Shown here in pieces: positions 51,152 to 59,301 of a stretch of DNA of 59,476 nt. How positions within the stretch are numbered: position 1 is the first letter of the stretch; each line of letters starts with the position of its first letter. Source of the DNA: Methylobacterium nonmethylotrophicum (lineage in GTDB: Bacteria; Pseudomonadota; Alphaproteobacteria; Rhizobiales; Beijerinckiaceae). The DNA is taken from positions 1-59,476 of the forward strand of contig NZ_SRLB01000039.1 of assembly GCF_004745635.1 (NCBI RefSeq). Reading direction: 5' to 3'. Both the position numbers and the translations under genes were made by a program. The notes below the pieces were generated by a model. The model had not been told where the DNA came from. It searched no databases and saw only the letters and a program-made list of their open reading frames with translations.

Positions 51152-52714
51152 CTACCCCTCCCCCCGCACCAGCCGCTCCTTCAGCTTGCGGTGCAGGTTC
51201 TTGCCCGTCGCGGTGCGGGGCATCGCCGCGTCGGCCATGAAGGAGATCGTGCGCGGGCGCTTGAAGCCGGCGAGCCGGTCCTTGCACCAGCCGAGGATCT
51301 CGGCCTCGGTGGCCGAGGCGCCGTCGCGCAGCACGATCACCGCGTGGACGCGCTCGCCCCAGGTTTCGTCCGGCAGGCCGACGACCGCGACGTCGTGCAC
51401 CGCCGGGTGGCCGCCGAGCACGGCCTCGACCTCGGAGGGATAGATGTTCTCGCCGCCGGAGATGATCATGTTGCTCTTGCGGTCGACGAGGTGGATGAAG
51501 CCGTCCTGGTCGCGCCGGGCCATGTCGCCGACGGTGCAGTACTCGCCGCGGAAGGCCTCCTTCGTCTTCTCAGGCAGCTTCCAGTAGCCGTCGAACAGGT
51601 AGGGGTTCGAGCAGAACAGCTCGCCGGCCTCGCCGTCCGGCACCTCGTTGCCGGCCTCGTCGAGCAGCCGGATCGGCGCCGAGCCGACGCATTCGCGGCC
51701 CACCGAGCCGAGCTTGGTGAACTGCTCGGGCGGGTGCAGCATCGTCGCCCAGCCGACCTCGGTGGCGCCGTAGAGCTCGTAGAGCCCGGAATTGGGAAAC
51801 AGCTCCATCACCGCCCGCTTCGTGTCGGGCCGGGCCGGGGCCGAGGAGATCATCAGGCGGGTGATGCGGGTGAGGTCGTGGCGCGCCAGCGCGTCCCGGC
51901 TCAGACCCAACATCATCGCGTAATGGGTCGGCACGAGGGACGTGAAGCTGGCGCCGCCCTCGGCGAGCGCCCGCACGCAATGCTCCGGGTCGAAGCTCTT
52001 GCGCGAGTAGACGGAGGTGACGCCGCCGCAATAGCTGAAGGCGCCGAAGAAGTAGAGCGAGTTGGCGTGGCACATCGGCATGACCAGCAGCGCCGTATCG
52101 CGCCGGTGGATGCCGAGCTCGATCTCGGTGACGAGCGACAGCATGGCGGCGCCGCGGTGGCTGCGGATCGCTCCCTTCGGCTTGCCGGTCGTGCCCGAGG
52201 TGTACATCAGCATCCAGGGATCCGCCGGATCGACGGCGATCCCGGGCTCGTCCTCGCGGGCCTTGGCGATCAGGTCCTCGTAGGACGAGAAGCCGGCCGG
52301 GCAGGATGCCTGCCCGAACCACACCACCCGCGATTCCGCGATCGGCAGGTCGGCGCGGATCTCCTCGATCGTGCCGGCCAGCTCGTCCTGGAGGATGAGG
52401 CCTGAGACCTCCGCATCCTCCAGGATGTAGCGCACCTCCGGCCCGACCAGCCGGAAGTTGATCGGCACCGCGACGAGGCCGGCCTTCGCCATGGCCGGAT
52501 AGAGTTCCAGCCACTCGACGCAGTTGTAGGCCAGCACCGCCACCCGGTCGCCTTTCCGCAGGCCGAGGCCGAGCAGGCCGTTGGCGAGGCGGCAGGCGCG
52601 GGCGTTCCACTGGCGGAACGTCATCGCGCGCTCGAGGTCGCGCGCGCCGATCCGGTCGGGCTGCAGGCGGGCCTGGACGGCGAGCATCTGCCCGGGCGTG
52701 AGCACATCCCTCAT
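51152..52714 (-). CDS. AMP-forming acyl-CoA ligase
   Basis: The product is 520 residues of the ANL superfamily. P-loop motif LMYTSGTTGKPKGAIRSH, then LYELYGATEVGW, then YCTVGDMARRDQDGFIHLVDRKSNMIISGGENIYP (the hinge Asp and following Arg/Lys are kept), and PRTATGKNLHRKL with the catalytic Lys, are all present. It makes a CoA thioester from a carboxylic acid and ATP. Family members act on fatty, benzoic or hydroxy acids. The adjacent ThDP lyase suggests a 2-hydroxy acid. Confidence 0.92.
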   Translation of the reverse strand: MRDVLTPGQMLAVQARLQPDRIGARDLERAMTFRQWNARACRLANGLLGLGLRKGDRVAVLAYNCVEWLELYPAMAKAGLVAVPINFRLVGPEVRYILEDAEVSGLILQDELAGTIEEIRADLPIAESRVVWFGQASCPAGFSSYEDLIAKAREDEPGIAVDPADPWMLMYTSGTTGKPKGAIRSHRGAAMLSLVTEIELGIHRRDTALLVMPMCHANSLYFFGAFSYCGGVTSVYSRKSFDPEHCVRALAEGGASFTSLVPTHYAMMLGLSRDALARHDLTRITRLMISSAPARPDTKRAVMELFPNSGLYELYGATEVGWATMLHPPEQFTKLGSVGRECVGSAPIRLLDEAGNEVPDGEAGELFCSNPYLFDGYWKLPEKTKEAFRGEYCTVGDMARRDQDGFIHLVDRKSNMIISGGENIYPSEVEAVLGGHPAVHDVAVVGLPDETWGERVHAVIVLRDGASATEAEILGWCKDRLAGFKRPRTISFMADAAMPRTATGKNLHRKLKERLVRGEG

Positions 52715-52787
52715 CGTGGCGGTCCTCGCTGCTTTCGTCCTGCTCAGGCGTGCGTGTCGATCTTCGAACGGTCCATTCCACCCGCGA

Positions 52788-52939
52788 CCTCATCCTGAGG
52801 TGACCGGCGATCGGAGATCGCACGCGATCATCGATCGCCGGGCCTCGAAGGAGGGCTCCAGATGTCTGTGCGATCCCGGGAGCCCTCCTTCGAGGCCCAC
52901 TGACGAGCGATCTTCGATCGCCAGCACCTCAGGATGAGG
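52788..52939. repeat. 152-bp palindromic repeat element, copy A
   Basis: It begins CCTCATCCTGAGGTG and ends in the reverse complement CACCTCAGGATGAGG. Inside are paired CGATCG-type hexamers and a second palindrome around CCTCGAAGGAGGGCTCC and its complement. A related copy lies at 55042-55170. This nested-palindrome style is known from rhizobial intergenic repeats. The copy fills the gap between the DctP and acyl-CoA ligase genes. Confidence 0.85.
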
Positions 52940-52997
52940 TCGAGGGTAGGATGGCGGAGACTGCCGGAACCGGCCGTAACGACTGCGGCTCGGCCCC

Positions 52998-54023
52998 TCA
53001 GCCGATATCCCCGGCATATTTCTGCACCAGCGCCCAGGCCTCCGGCCCGAACTTCTCGCGCCACTGGCCGTAGAACTTCGTCGCCTTGAGCGCGGCCTGG
53101 AAGGCGTTGGGGTCGACGGCGTTGAAGGTGAGCCCCCTGCCCTCCAGCTCCTTCTGGGTGTCGCGGTTGGCCTGGGCGATGTCATCGCGCTCCTTCAACG
53201 CCGCGGCGTTGAGGTGCTTCTCCAGGATTACCTTCACGTCGGCCGGCACGCCGCGCCAGACCCGGCCGCTCGCCATCATCCAGAACCCGTCCCAGGCGTG
53301 GTTGGTGAGCGAGCAGAACTTCTGCACCTCGTAGAACTTGGCGAAGTTGATCAGCGCCAGCGGGTTCTCCTGCCCGTCGGCGATCTTCGTCTGCAGCGCC
53401 GAATAGGCCTCGCTCAGCGGGATGCTGACCGGGGCGGCGCCGAGCGCCGAGAACATCGAGACCCAGAGCGGCACCACCGGCACGCGGATCTTGAAGTTCT
53501 TGAGGTCGTCGGGCGTCCGGATCGGCTTGGTGCTGGTGGTGATCTGGCGGAAGCCGTTGTCCCAGGTCGTCTCGAAGGGAACGAGGTTCGCCTTCTCGAT
53601 CGCCCGGCGAATGTAGCCGCCGACCTCGCCGTCCATCGCGGCCCAGACCTTGTCGTAGCTCGTGAAGGCGAAGCCGATGCCGGTGAGCGAGGTCGCCGGC
53701 ACGAGGGTCGACACGACGGTGCCGGGGAAGGTCGCGAGCTCCAGCGCCCCGGAGCGGATCTGGGACAGCATGTCCGAGTCGCTGCCGAGCTGGTTCGACG
53801 GGAAGAGGCTGATCTCGACCGCGCCGTTGGTGTCCTTGGCGATCGCCGCGATCGCCTCCTTGAGGCGGACGTTCAGCGGGTGCGGGACCGGCAGGTCGGT
53901 GCCGAGCTTGAAAGTGAGCTTCTGCCCCTGCGCCAGGGCCGGACGCGGGAAGGCACCGGCGGCGAGCGCGGTCGTTGCACCGAGGCCGGTGGCGAGCAGG
54001 TGCCGCCGGTGAAGACCCATCAT
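52998..54023 (-). CDS. TRAP-type periplasmic solute-binding protein (DctP family)
   Basis: The product is 341 residues. The N-terminus HRRHLLATGLGATTALAAG to ALAQ is a signal peptide with a twin-arginine pair and may use Tat. The mature part has FKLGTDLPVPHPLN, FPSNQLGSDSDMLSQIRSG and MFSALGAAPVSIPLSEAYSALQTKIADGQEN (with the conserved ligand-binding Arg in FKIRVP shortly before). DctP proteins bind organic acids for DctQM carriers, but no dctQ or dctM is present here. It is divergent from gntR. Confidence 0.93.
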   Translation of the reverse strand: MMGLHRRHLLATGLGATTALAAGAFPRPALAQGQKLTFKLGTDLPVPHPLNVRLKEAIAAIAKDTNGAVEISLFPSNQLGSDSDMLSQIRSGALELATFPGTVVSTLVPATSLTGIGFAFTSYDKVWAAMDGEVGGYIRRAIEKANLVPFETTWDNGFRQITTSTKPIRTPDDLKNFKIRVPVVPLWVSMFSALGAAPVSIPLSEAYSALQTKIADGQENPLALINFAKFYEVQKFCSLTNHAWDGFWMMASGRVWRGVPADVKVILEKHLNAAALKERDDIAQANRDTQKELEGRGLTFNAVDPNAFQAALKATKFYGQWREKFGPEAWALVQKYAGDIG

Positions 54024-54087
54024 GGCGTTCCTCCCTCAGAGAATCCCGGCGCCGTCGATCCGGGTCCGTCCCGCCGCTGCGGCTATA

Positions 54088-54113
54088 GAATTCGGAATTC
54101 GAATTTGGAATTC
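54088..54113. promoter_or_regulatory. Array of GAATTC-like units between dctP and gntR
   Basis: GAATTC units at 54088, 54095 and 54108, plus GAATTT at 54101, lie in an AT-rich patch in the 157-bp divergent gap. It is the likely site for GntR binding or for a promoter, but the repeats may simply reflect low complexity. Confidence 0.4.
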
Positions 54114-54180
54114 GGTATTGCACGGGTGTCCGGTTTGCGCAACATCTCTGTCGAGAGTTCTGCGTGAGGGGGACCCGGCC

Positions 54181-54900
54181 ATGGCCGGCCAGACGGACAG
54201 CCGCAGCCTGACGCGCCACCGGCTCGTCGAGCAGGTCTACGGCGCGATCTTCAGCGAGATCACCGAGGGGCGGCTGCCGCCCAACACCCGGCTGATCCAG
54301 GACGAGCTGGCCGACGCCTACGGGGTGTCGCGACAGCCGGTGCAGCAGGCGCTCCTGCTCCTGCGCAACCACGGCATCGTGCGCGACGCGCCCCGCCGCG
54401 GGCTGGTGGTGGCGCCGCTCGAGGCTTCGTTCGTCCGGAACCTGTACGAGGTGCGCGGCGTGCTGGAGGGGCTGACGAGCCGGCTCGCCGCCGAGCGCAA
54501 TGCGGCCCGCGCCGGGCGTGAGGGTCCGGCCCTCGTCGCAGCGGGGCGCGAGGCGGTGCGGGACGGGTCGGTCGCGCAGCTGATCGCCGCCGACATCGCC
54601 TTCCACCGCTTCCTCGGCGAGATCGCCGAGAACCCGATCATCGTCGAGACGGCCGCGCCCCACTTCAACCACCTGCAGCGGATCATGGGCGAGGTGCTGC
54701 GGGAGGACGAGGCGATGCCGCACCGCATCTGGGAGGAGCACGCGGCGATCCTCGAAGCGGTGGCGGCGGGCGAAGCTGAGGCCGCCGACCGGCTCTCGCG
54801 CCAGCACATCGCCCGGGCCGCGACGATCTTCGTCGACCGGCTGCGGGCGCAGGAGACCGCCTCGGCGGAGGAGGCCAGCCGCCGCCGGGTGCGGCGCTGA
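54181..54900 (+). CDS. GntR-family regulator with FCD ligand domain
   Basis: The product is 239 residues. The winged helix has RLVEQVYGAIFSEITEGRLPP, RLIQDELADAYGVSRQPVQQ and NHGIVRDAPRRGLVVAPL. The C-terminal FCD helical domain has the metal-binding set IAADIAFHRFLGEIAENP, EEHAAILEAVAAGEAEAA and RQHI. FadR-type regulators sense organic acids. It is divergent from dctP and probably controls that gene. A 61-bp dispersed element begins at its stop codon. Confidence 0.92.
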   Translation: MAGQTDSRSLTRHRLVEQVYGAIFSEITEGRLPPNTRLIQDELADAYGVSRQPVQQALLLLRNHGIVRDAPRRGLVVAPLEASFVRNLYEVRGVLEGLTSRLAAERNAARAGREGPALVAAGREAVRDGSVAQLIAADIAFHRFLGEIAENPIIVETAAPHFNHLQRIMGEVLREDEAMPHRIWEEHAAILEAVAAGEAEAADRLSRQHIARAATIFVDRLRAQETASAEEASRRRVRR

Positions 54901-54960
54901 GCAGGGTTCGCAAAAGTGGCCGCCGGTTTTGGGATAAAACCCCGCGACACGACAAAAAGC
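54900..54960 (+). repeat. 61-bp dispersed element, copy 2
   Basis: It starts at the last base of the gntR stop codon and aligns without gaps to the minus-strand copy at 7778-7718, sharing AAGTGGCCGCCG and GATAAA cores. Roughly four fifths of the bases agree. Confidence 0.75.
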
Positions 54961-55432
54961 CCAAGCGGACGAAGCGCTGGCCCGCCCACGCTGCACGGCA
55001 CGGCATGAAGGCCGCAGGCTTTCATGTCTCCTAGCCGCAAACCTCATCCTGAGGTGTCAGTCGATCAGAGATCGGCTGACCTCGAAGGAGGGTTCCAGAA
55101 ACCTCGCGATCCCTGGAGGTCTCCTTCGAGGCCGAGCGATCGAAGATCGCCGGTCGCCTCAGGATGAAGGCGTGGGTGGGAAAGGACAATGCCGCGGTAA
55201 AACTCCCAGCGTCGTTACCGTGTGGCCTGCCGACGCAAGTCGGCTGAGCGGCAAGCCGCGGGCCAGGACTCCGGACCGGTCCGTCGGCGCCGCCTCGGGG
55301 GCCGGCCCGGATCGTCAAGTCCCCCGGAAGAGGATCCCTGTGGGGAACGCGCGAATTCCGGGCCGTCCCCGGGATTCACAACCGGGCCGGGCTCCGGCAT
55401 GGTCCGGCCATGGTTCGCGACTCCTTTTCCGC
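54961..55432. other. Intergenic with repeat copy B
   Basis: This gap holds the palindromic element at 55042-55170. No gene is supported in the rest, which leads to the helicase-like gene; an open frame continues upstream of the chosen GTG but carries no family sequence. Confidence 0.5.
55042..55170. repeat. 129-bp palindromic repeat element, copy B
   Basis: It opens with CCTCATCCTGAGGTG and closes with CGCCTCAGGATGAAGG. It shares with copy A the internal CCTCGAAGGAGG-type inner palindrome and a GCGATCGAAGATCG motif. It is shorter by about 23 bp. Confidence 0.85.
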
Positions 55433-57280
55433 GTGAGCGCTCCGTCCCGTCCCCTGCGCAGCCACCAGCGCAGCCTGTTCGAGCTCGTGGCCGCGCTCGC
55501 CCGCGGCGAGGCGTCGGGCATCGCCGACATCCTGGCGGCGGTGACGCCGGGGGGCGGCAAGTCGCTGCTGCCCGTCATCGCCGCCTCGAAGCTGATCGGC
55601 GCGGGCCTCGTCGACCGGGTGGTCTGGGTCGTGCCGCGGGACTCCTTGCGCCTCCAGGCCGAGGAGGCCTTCGCCGATCCGGCCTGGCGGGCGGCTTTCG
55701 GCCACGCCCTCGCGGTGCGGGCGGCCGACAACGCGCCCGACCCGAGCCGGGGGCTGTCCGGCTACGTCACCACCTACCAGGCGGTGGCGGCGGCGCCCGC
55801 CCTGCACTTGTCCGAAATGCGCCGCCACCGCACGCTCCTCGTCGTCGACGAGGTGCACCACCTGCCGGCCCTCGCCGACGGGGAGGCGGACGGGGCGGCG
55901 AACGAAGCAGCGTCGTGGAGCCGGGCCCTGCTGCCGCTGTTCCGCGAGGCGCGCCTGCGCCTGCTCCTCTCCGGCACCCTCGAGCGGGCGGACGGGCGGC
56001 GCATCCTGTGGCTGCCCTACCGCACGGTCGAGGGTGCACCGGTGCCGGACATCGAGGCGCCGGGCTGGGCGGTGATCGGCTATTCCCGCGCCGAGGCGCT
56101 CGCCGAGAAGGCGGTGCTGCCGGTGAATTTCGGCGCTCTCGACGGCGAGGCGAGCTGGCTCGAGGGCGGGCGGACGGCCGGCCAGGCCCGGGTCGGCCCG
56201 CACCGGCTCTCGGGCCCGGGGCCCAGCGCCACCACCCGGCCGGCCCTGTTCACGGCGCTGCGCACGGGCTTTGCCCGCGACCTCCTGCGCGAGGCCTTCC
56301 ACGCCACCCGCCGCCTGCGGGCGGAGCGGCGCCGCCGCCTCGGCCTCGGGCCGGCGCAAGCCGTGCGGGGCCTCGGCAAGCTCCTGGTCGTCGCGCCCGA
56401 CCAGGCGAGCGCCCAGAGCTACCACGCCATGCTGCAGGCCTGGATGCCCGAGGAGCAGGCCCAACGGGACGTGCGCATCGCCACCTCGGCGGAAGCCGAC
56501 GCCCACGCGGCGCTCGCCGCCTTCCGGCTGACGCCCGAGCCCGCCGTGCTGGTGACGGTGGCGATGGCCTATGAGGGGCTCGACGCTCCCGAGGTCGCGG
56601 TCGTGGCGGCCCTCACCCACATCCGCTCCCGGCCCTGGCTCGAGCAGATGATCGCCCGGGCGACCCGCGTCGACCCGCATGCGGGCGACTATGCCGACCA
56701 GCACGCCCTGGTCTTCCACCCGGACGACCCGCTCTTCGCCCGTTTCCGGGCCCGGATCGAGACCGAGCAGGCGACGGCGACGCGGCCGCGCAAGCGCCCG
56801 GTCGGCGCCGCCTCGCCCGAGCCGACGCCGCTGGCGCGCGAGACCGACGAGGGGATCGTCCCGCTCGAGAGCAATGCCCTGGGCCTGCGCTACGCCATGC
56901 TGCGGCCCGGCCCCGCCGTCGCGATGGCGCGACTGGGGCCCCAAGCGGACGCGGCGGAGCCCGCACCGGTCCCGCCCTCGCGGGTCGAGCGGGCCCTGCG
57001 CGCCCGGGTCGCCGCCATGGTGACGGCGCAGGCGGTGGAGGACGAGGCCGAGCTGCGCCTGCCCCGCGGCGGGCCCCTGCCCCACCGCTACAACGCGGTG
57101 CTCAAGCGCCTCTTCAACAACAAGAGCCGGGCCGCCATGACCGCCGAGGAGCTCGAGGCGGCGCTCGCCTGGCTCGAGCGCAACCGGCTGCAGGACCACC
57201 TGCACCTTCTCGAGGGCGACGCCCGCTACGCCTGGAGCGCGCGCCGGCGCTGGGCCGGGGCGGAGCGGCGGCCGGGGTGA
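55433..57280 (+). CDS. DEAD/DEAH-box helicase-like protein
   Basis: The product is 615 residues from a GTG at 55433. It shows Walker A VTPGGGKSLLPVIA, DEAH-like LLVVDEVHHLPAL, SGTLERADGR, VTVAMAYEGLDAPEVAVV and QMIARATRVD (helicase motifs Ia-VI of the SF2 type). The C-terminal 200 residues have no known domain, and RNRLQDHLHLLEGD ends it. It resembles the helicase parts of restriction or phage-linked proteins, but no nuclease or methylase gene is next to it. Substrate and role are unknown. Confidence 0.75.
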   Translation: MSAPSRPLRSHQRSLFELVAALARGEASGIADILAAVTPGGGKSLLPVIAASKLIGAGLVDRVVWVVPRDSLRLQAEEAFADPAWRAAFGHALAVRAADNAPDPSRGLSGYVTTYQAVAAAPALHLSEMRRHRTLLVVDEVHHLPALADGEADGAANEAASWSRALLPLFREARLRLLLSGTLERADGRRILWLPYRTVEGAPVPDIEAPGWAVIGYSRAEALAEKAVLPVNFGALDGEASWLEGGRTAGQARVGPHRLSGPGPSATTRPALFTALRTGFARDLLREAFHATRRLRAERRRRLGLGPAQAVRGLGKLLVVAPDQASAQSYHAMLQAWMPEEQAQRDVRIATSAEADAHAALAAFRLTPEPAVLVTVAMAYEGLDAPEVAVVAALTHIRSRPWLEQMIARATRVDPHAGDYADQHALVFHPDDPLFARFRARIETEQATATRPRKRPVGAASPEPTPLARETDEGIVPLESNALGLRYAMLRPGPAVAMARLGPQADAAEPAPVPPSRVERALRARVAAMVTAQAVEDEAELRLPRGGPLPHRYNAVLKRLFNNKSRAAMTAEELEAALAWLERNRLQDHLHLLEGDARYAWSARRRWAGAERRPG

Positions 57281-57587
57281 CGATGTCTGCCTGACGAGCC
57301 CCGAGACCAGGAAGTCGCGGGATCCCCTCTCCGGTGTGGGAGAGTGGTAGGGGTGAGGGTGGCGACGGTTTAGGCATGTCCTGACCCGTCCCGCTGACAG
57401 CGCGATGTTCGGCGCTTTTCTTGGAACCGTCGCCATCCTTACCCCTGACCCCTCTCCCACACGGGAGAGGGGAAGGCGCTTGACTTGAGAGCGGAAGAAA
57501 AATTTTCGGCGTCGCCGTATCCGTCCTGCCCTTGCGGGAGCGGCGGGCCACACCATCTCCGATTGCCAACGCAAGAGGAGCCCGCCG
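57281..57587. other. Intergenic with long inverted repeat
   Basis: The 307-bp gap is mostly the imperfect inverted repeat at 57321-57475. After it, AAGAGGAG at about 57572 is the ribosome site of the next gene. No gene lies here. Confidence 0.6.
57321..57475. repeat. 155-bp element with imperfect 50-bp inverted arms
   Basis: The left arm (57321-57370) and right arm (57425-57475) are complementary over about 48 bases with few mismatches and a 54-base centre. Each arm contains the CCCCTCTCC-GTGTGGGAGAG hairpin that also stands alone at 10071 and 51081. It looks like a miniature element or its relic. Confidence 0.75.
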
Positions 57588-58403
57588 ATGTTCGACGCCA
57601 AGCGCCTGCTCGACCAGTTCCTCGGCGGCCCGCCGCGCGGCGGGTCCTACGGCCAGCCTCCCGGCCAGATGCCCTATGGCCAAGCGCCCTACGGCCACGC
57701 CCCCTCGCCTCTCGAGCAGGTCGCCCGCTCCCTCGGCAGCGGGGGCGGCAAGGCGGCCGTTCTCGGCGGCCTCGCCTCGCTGGTCCTCGGCGGGCGCCGC
57801 GGCCAAGGCGGGTTCGGATCCTCCGGCTACGGATCGGGCCTCGGCGCGGGCGGGCGGATCGGCGGCCTCGCCCTCGTCGCCAGCCTGGCCTACCAGGCCT
57901 ACCAGAACTGGCAGGCGAATCAGGGACACGCCCAGGGCCGGGGCGCCGCACCCGCCCGCGCCGGCGGCTTCATCCCCTCGGCCGAGGAGGCAGCGGCGAT
58001 GCTCGGCGGCTCGCGCTTCGCCCCGGCCTCGGCGGCCGAGGAGCAGGACCGCGCCCGCGCTCTGCTGATTGCGATGATCACCGCCGCCAAGGCCGACGGC
58101 CACATCGACGCGGACGAGCAGCGCCGCATTTTCGGCGAGATGGACCGGCACGCTCTCGATGCCGACGACAAGGCCTTCCTGATGGACGCGCTGCGGGCTC
58201 CGGTCGACGTCGAGGCGGTGGCCCGCCTCGCCCGGAACCCGGAGCAGGCGAGCGAGATCTACGCCGCCTCCCTGATGGCGATCAGCGTGGACACGCCGCA
58301 GGAGCGGGCCTATCTCGATCACCTCGCCCGCCGGCTCGGGCTCGATCCGGGCCTGTCGCGACACATCGAGGCCACGCTGGCCGCGGCGGCGTCGCAAAGA
58401 TGA
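57588..58403 (+). CDS. DUF533 / TerB-like protein
   Basis: The product is 271 residues. Residues 1-110 are Gly/Pro/Tyr-rich with a PYGQAPYGHAP repeat and one or two weak membrane segments (LGGLASLVLGG, LALVASLAYQAYQNW). Residues from about 150 form an all-helical TerB-like domain (RARALLIAMITAAKADGHID, DADEQRRIFGEMDRHALDADD, AISVDTPQERAYLDHLARRLGLD) with Asp residues that could hold metal. It is related to E. coli YebE. Its function is unknown; it is probably at the inner membrane. It precedes minC by 74 bp. Confidence 0.88.
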   Translation: MFDAKRLLDQFLGGPPRGGSYGQPPGQMPYGQAPYGHAPSPLEQVARSLGSGGGKAAVLGGLASLVLGGRRGQGGFGSSGYGSGLGAGGRIGGLALVASLAYQAYQNWQANQGHAQGRGAAPARAGGFIPSAEEAAAMLGGSRFAPASAAEEQDRARALLIAMITAAKADGHIDADEQRRIFGEMDRHALDADDKAFLMDALRAPVDVEAVARLARNPEQASEIYAASLMAISVDTPQERAYLDHLARRLGLDPGLSRHIEATLAAAASQR

Positions 58404-58420
58404 AGACTTCGTTACGGTTG

Positions 58421-58436
58421 TTAACCAATCGCTAAC
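58421..58436 (+). promoter_or_regulatory. Possible CtrA box upstream of minC
   Basis: TTAA-N7-CTAAC (58421-58436) differs by one base from the CtrA consensus TTAA-N7-TTAAC. It lies 41 bp before the minC start. A CTAACCAT octamer is part of it. Confidence 0.45.
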
Positions 58437-58477
58437 CATCGGGCGCGCCTGATGGGCTGGTAACGAGTCGTAAAGAC

Positions 58478-59185
58478 GTGACCAGCCAGACACAAACCCG
58501 CCCACCGATCCGCTTCCGTGGCCGCTCGTTCCTGGCGGTCGTGTTAGCCCCCGAGGCGCCGATCGAGGATTGGCTCGCCGACCTCGACGCCCTTGCCAAG
58601 CGCTCTCCGGCCTTCTTCGCCGGCCGCGCGGTGATCCTGGACGTGACCACCCTGGCCCCGAGCCCGGACGCGCTCAAGGAGCTGGTGGCCGCCCTCAACC
58701 AGCGCGACATACCGATCATGGGGATCGAGGGGGCGGGCGGCGGCTCCCTCGGCCCCGGGATGCCCCCGCCCCTCAATGGCGGCCGCCCCTCCGGCGAGGT
58801 GGCGATGCCGGAGGACGGCCCCGCCGCGGCCCCGGCGGCCGAGAAGGCGACGGGCGCCAAGTCGCTGATGCTGGAAAGCCCCGTTCGCTCCGGCCAGGCG
58901 ATCCTTTTTCCCGAGGGCGACGTGACCGTGATGGGCTCGGTCGCCTCGGGCGCCGAGATCATCGCGGGCGGATCGATCCACATCTACGGGGCTTTGCGCG
59001 GCCGCGCCATCGCGGGGGCCGCCGGCACGCCGGGCGCCCGCATCTTCTGCCGCAGGTTCGAGCCCGAGCTGCTCGCGATCGACGGCCTCTACCGCATCGC
59101 CGACGACATCGACCCGTCGCTGCGCGGCCGCGCCGTGCAGGTCTGGCTCGACGGCGACGCGATGCGCACCGCCGCGCTCGACTGA
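58478..59185 (+). CDS. minC: Septum-site inhibitor MinC
   Basis: The product is 235 residues from a GTG at 58478. MinC blocks FtsZ polymers away from mid-cell. The N-terminal domain has RFRGRSFLAVVLAPEAPIED and LDVTTLAPSPDALKELVAAL. The C-terminal beta-helix that binds MinD has FPEGDVTVMGSVASGAEIIA, GGSIHIYGALRGRAIAGAAG and ARIFCRRFEPELLAIDGLYR. A Gly/Pro-rich linker (about 85-120) separates them. minD follows after 116 bp. Confidence 0.95.
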   Translation: MTSQTQTRPPIRFRGRSFLAVVLAPEAPIEDWLADLDALAKRSPAFFAGRAVILDVTTLAPSPDALKELVAALNQRDIPIMGIEGAGGGSLGPGMPPPLNGGRPSGEVAMPEDGPAAAPAAEKATGAKSLMLESPVRSGQAILFPEGDVTVMGSVASGAEIIAGGSIHIYGALRGRAIAGAAGTPGARIFCRRFEPELLAIDGLYRIADDIDPSLRGRAVQVWLDGDAMRTAALD

Positions 59186-59301
59186 CGTCTCCGCCCGGGG
59201 GCCCCGCGGCAACGCACCCGCGGACAGGGCAAGAGCGAGAAGAAAACACACGCAGCGGCCGCGCCGGCCGCGACTTCGATCCGATCTCTCAAGGGGTTCC
59301 A

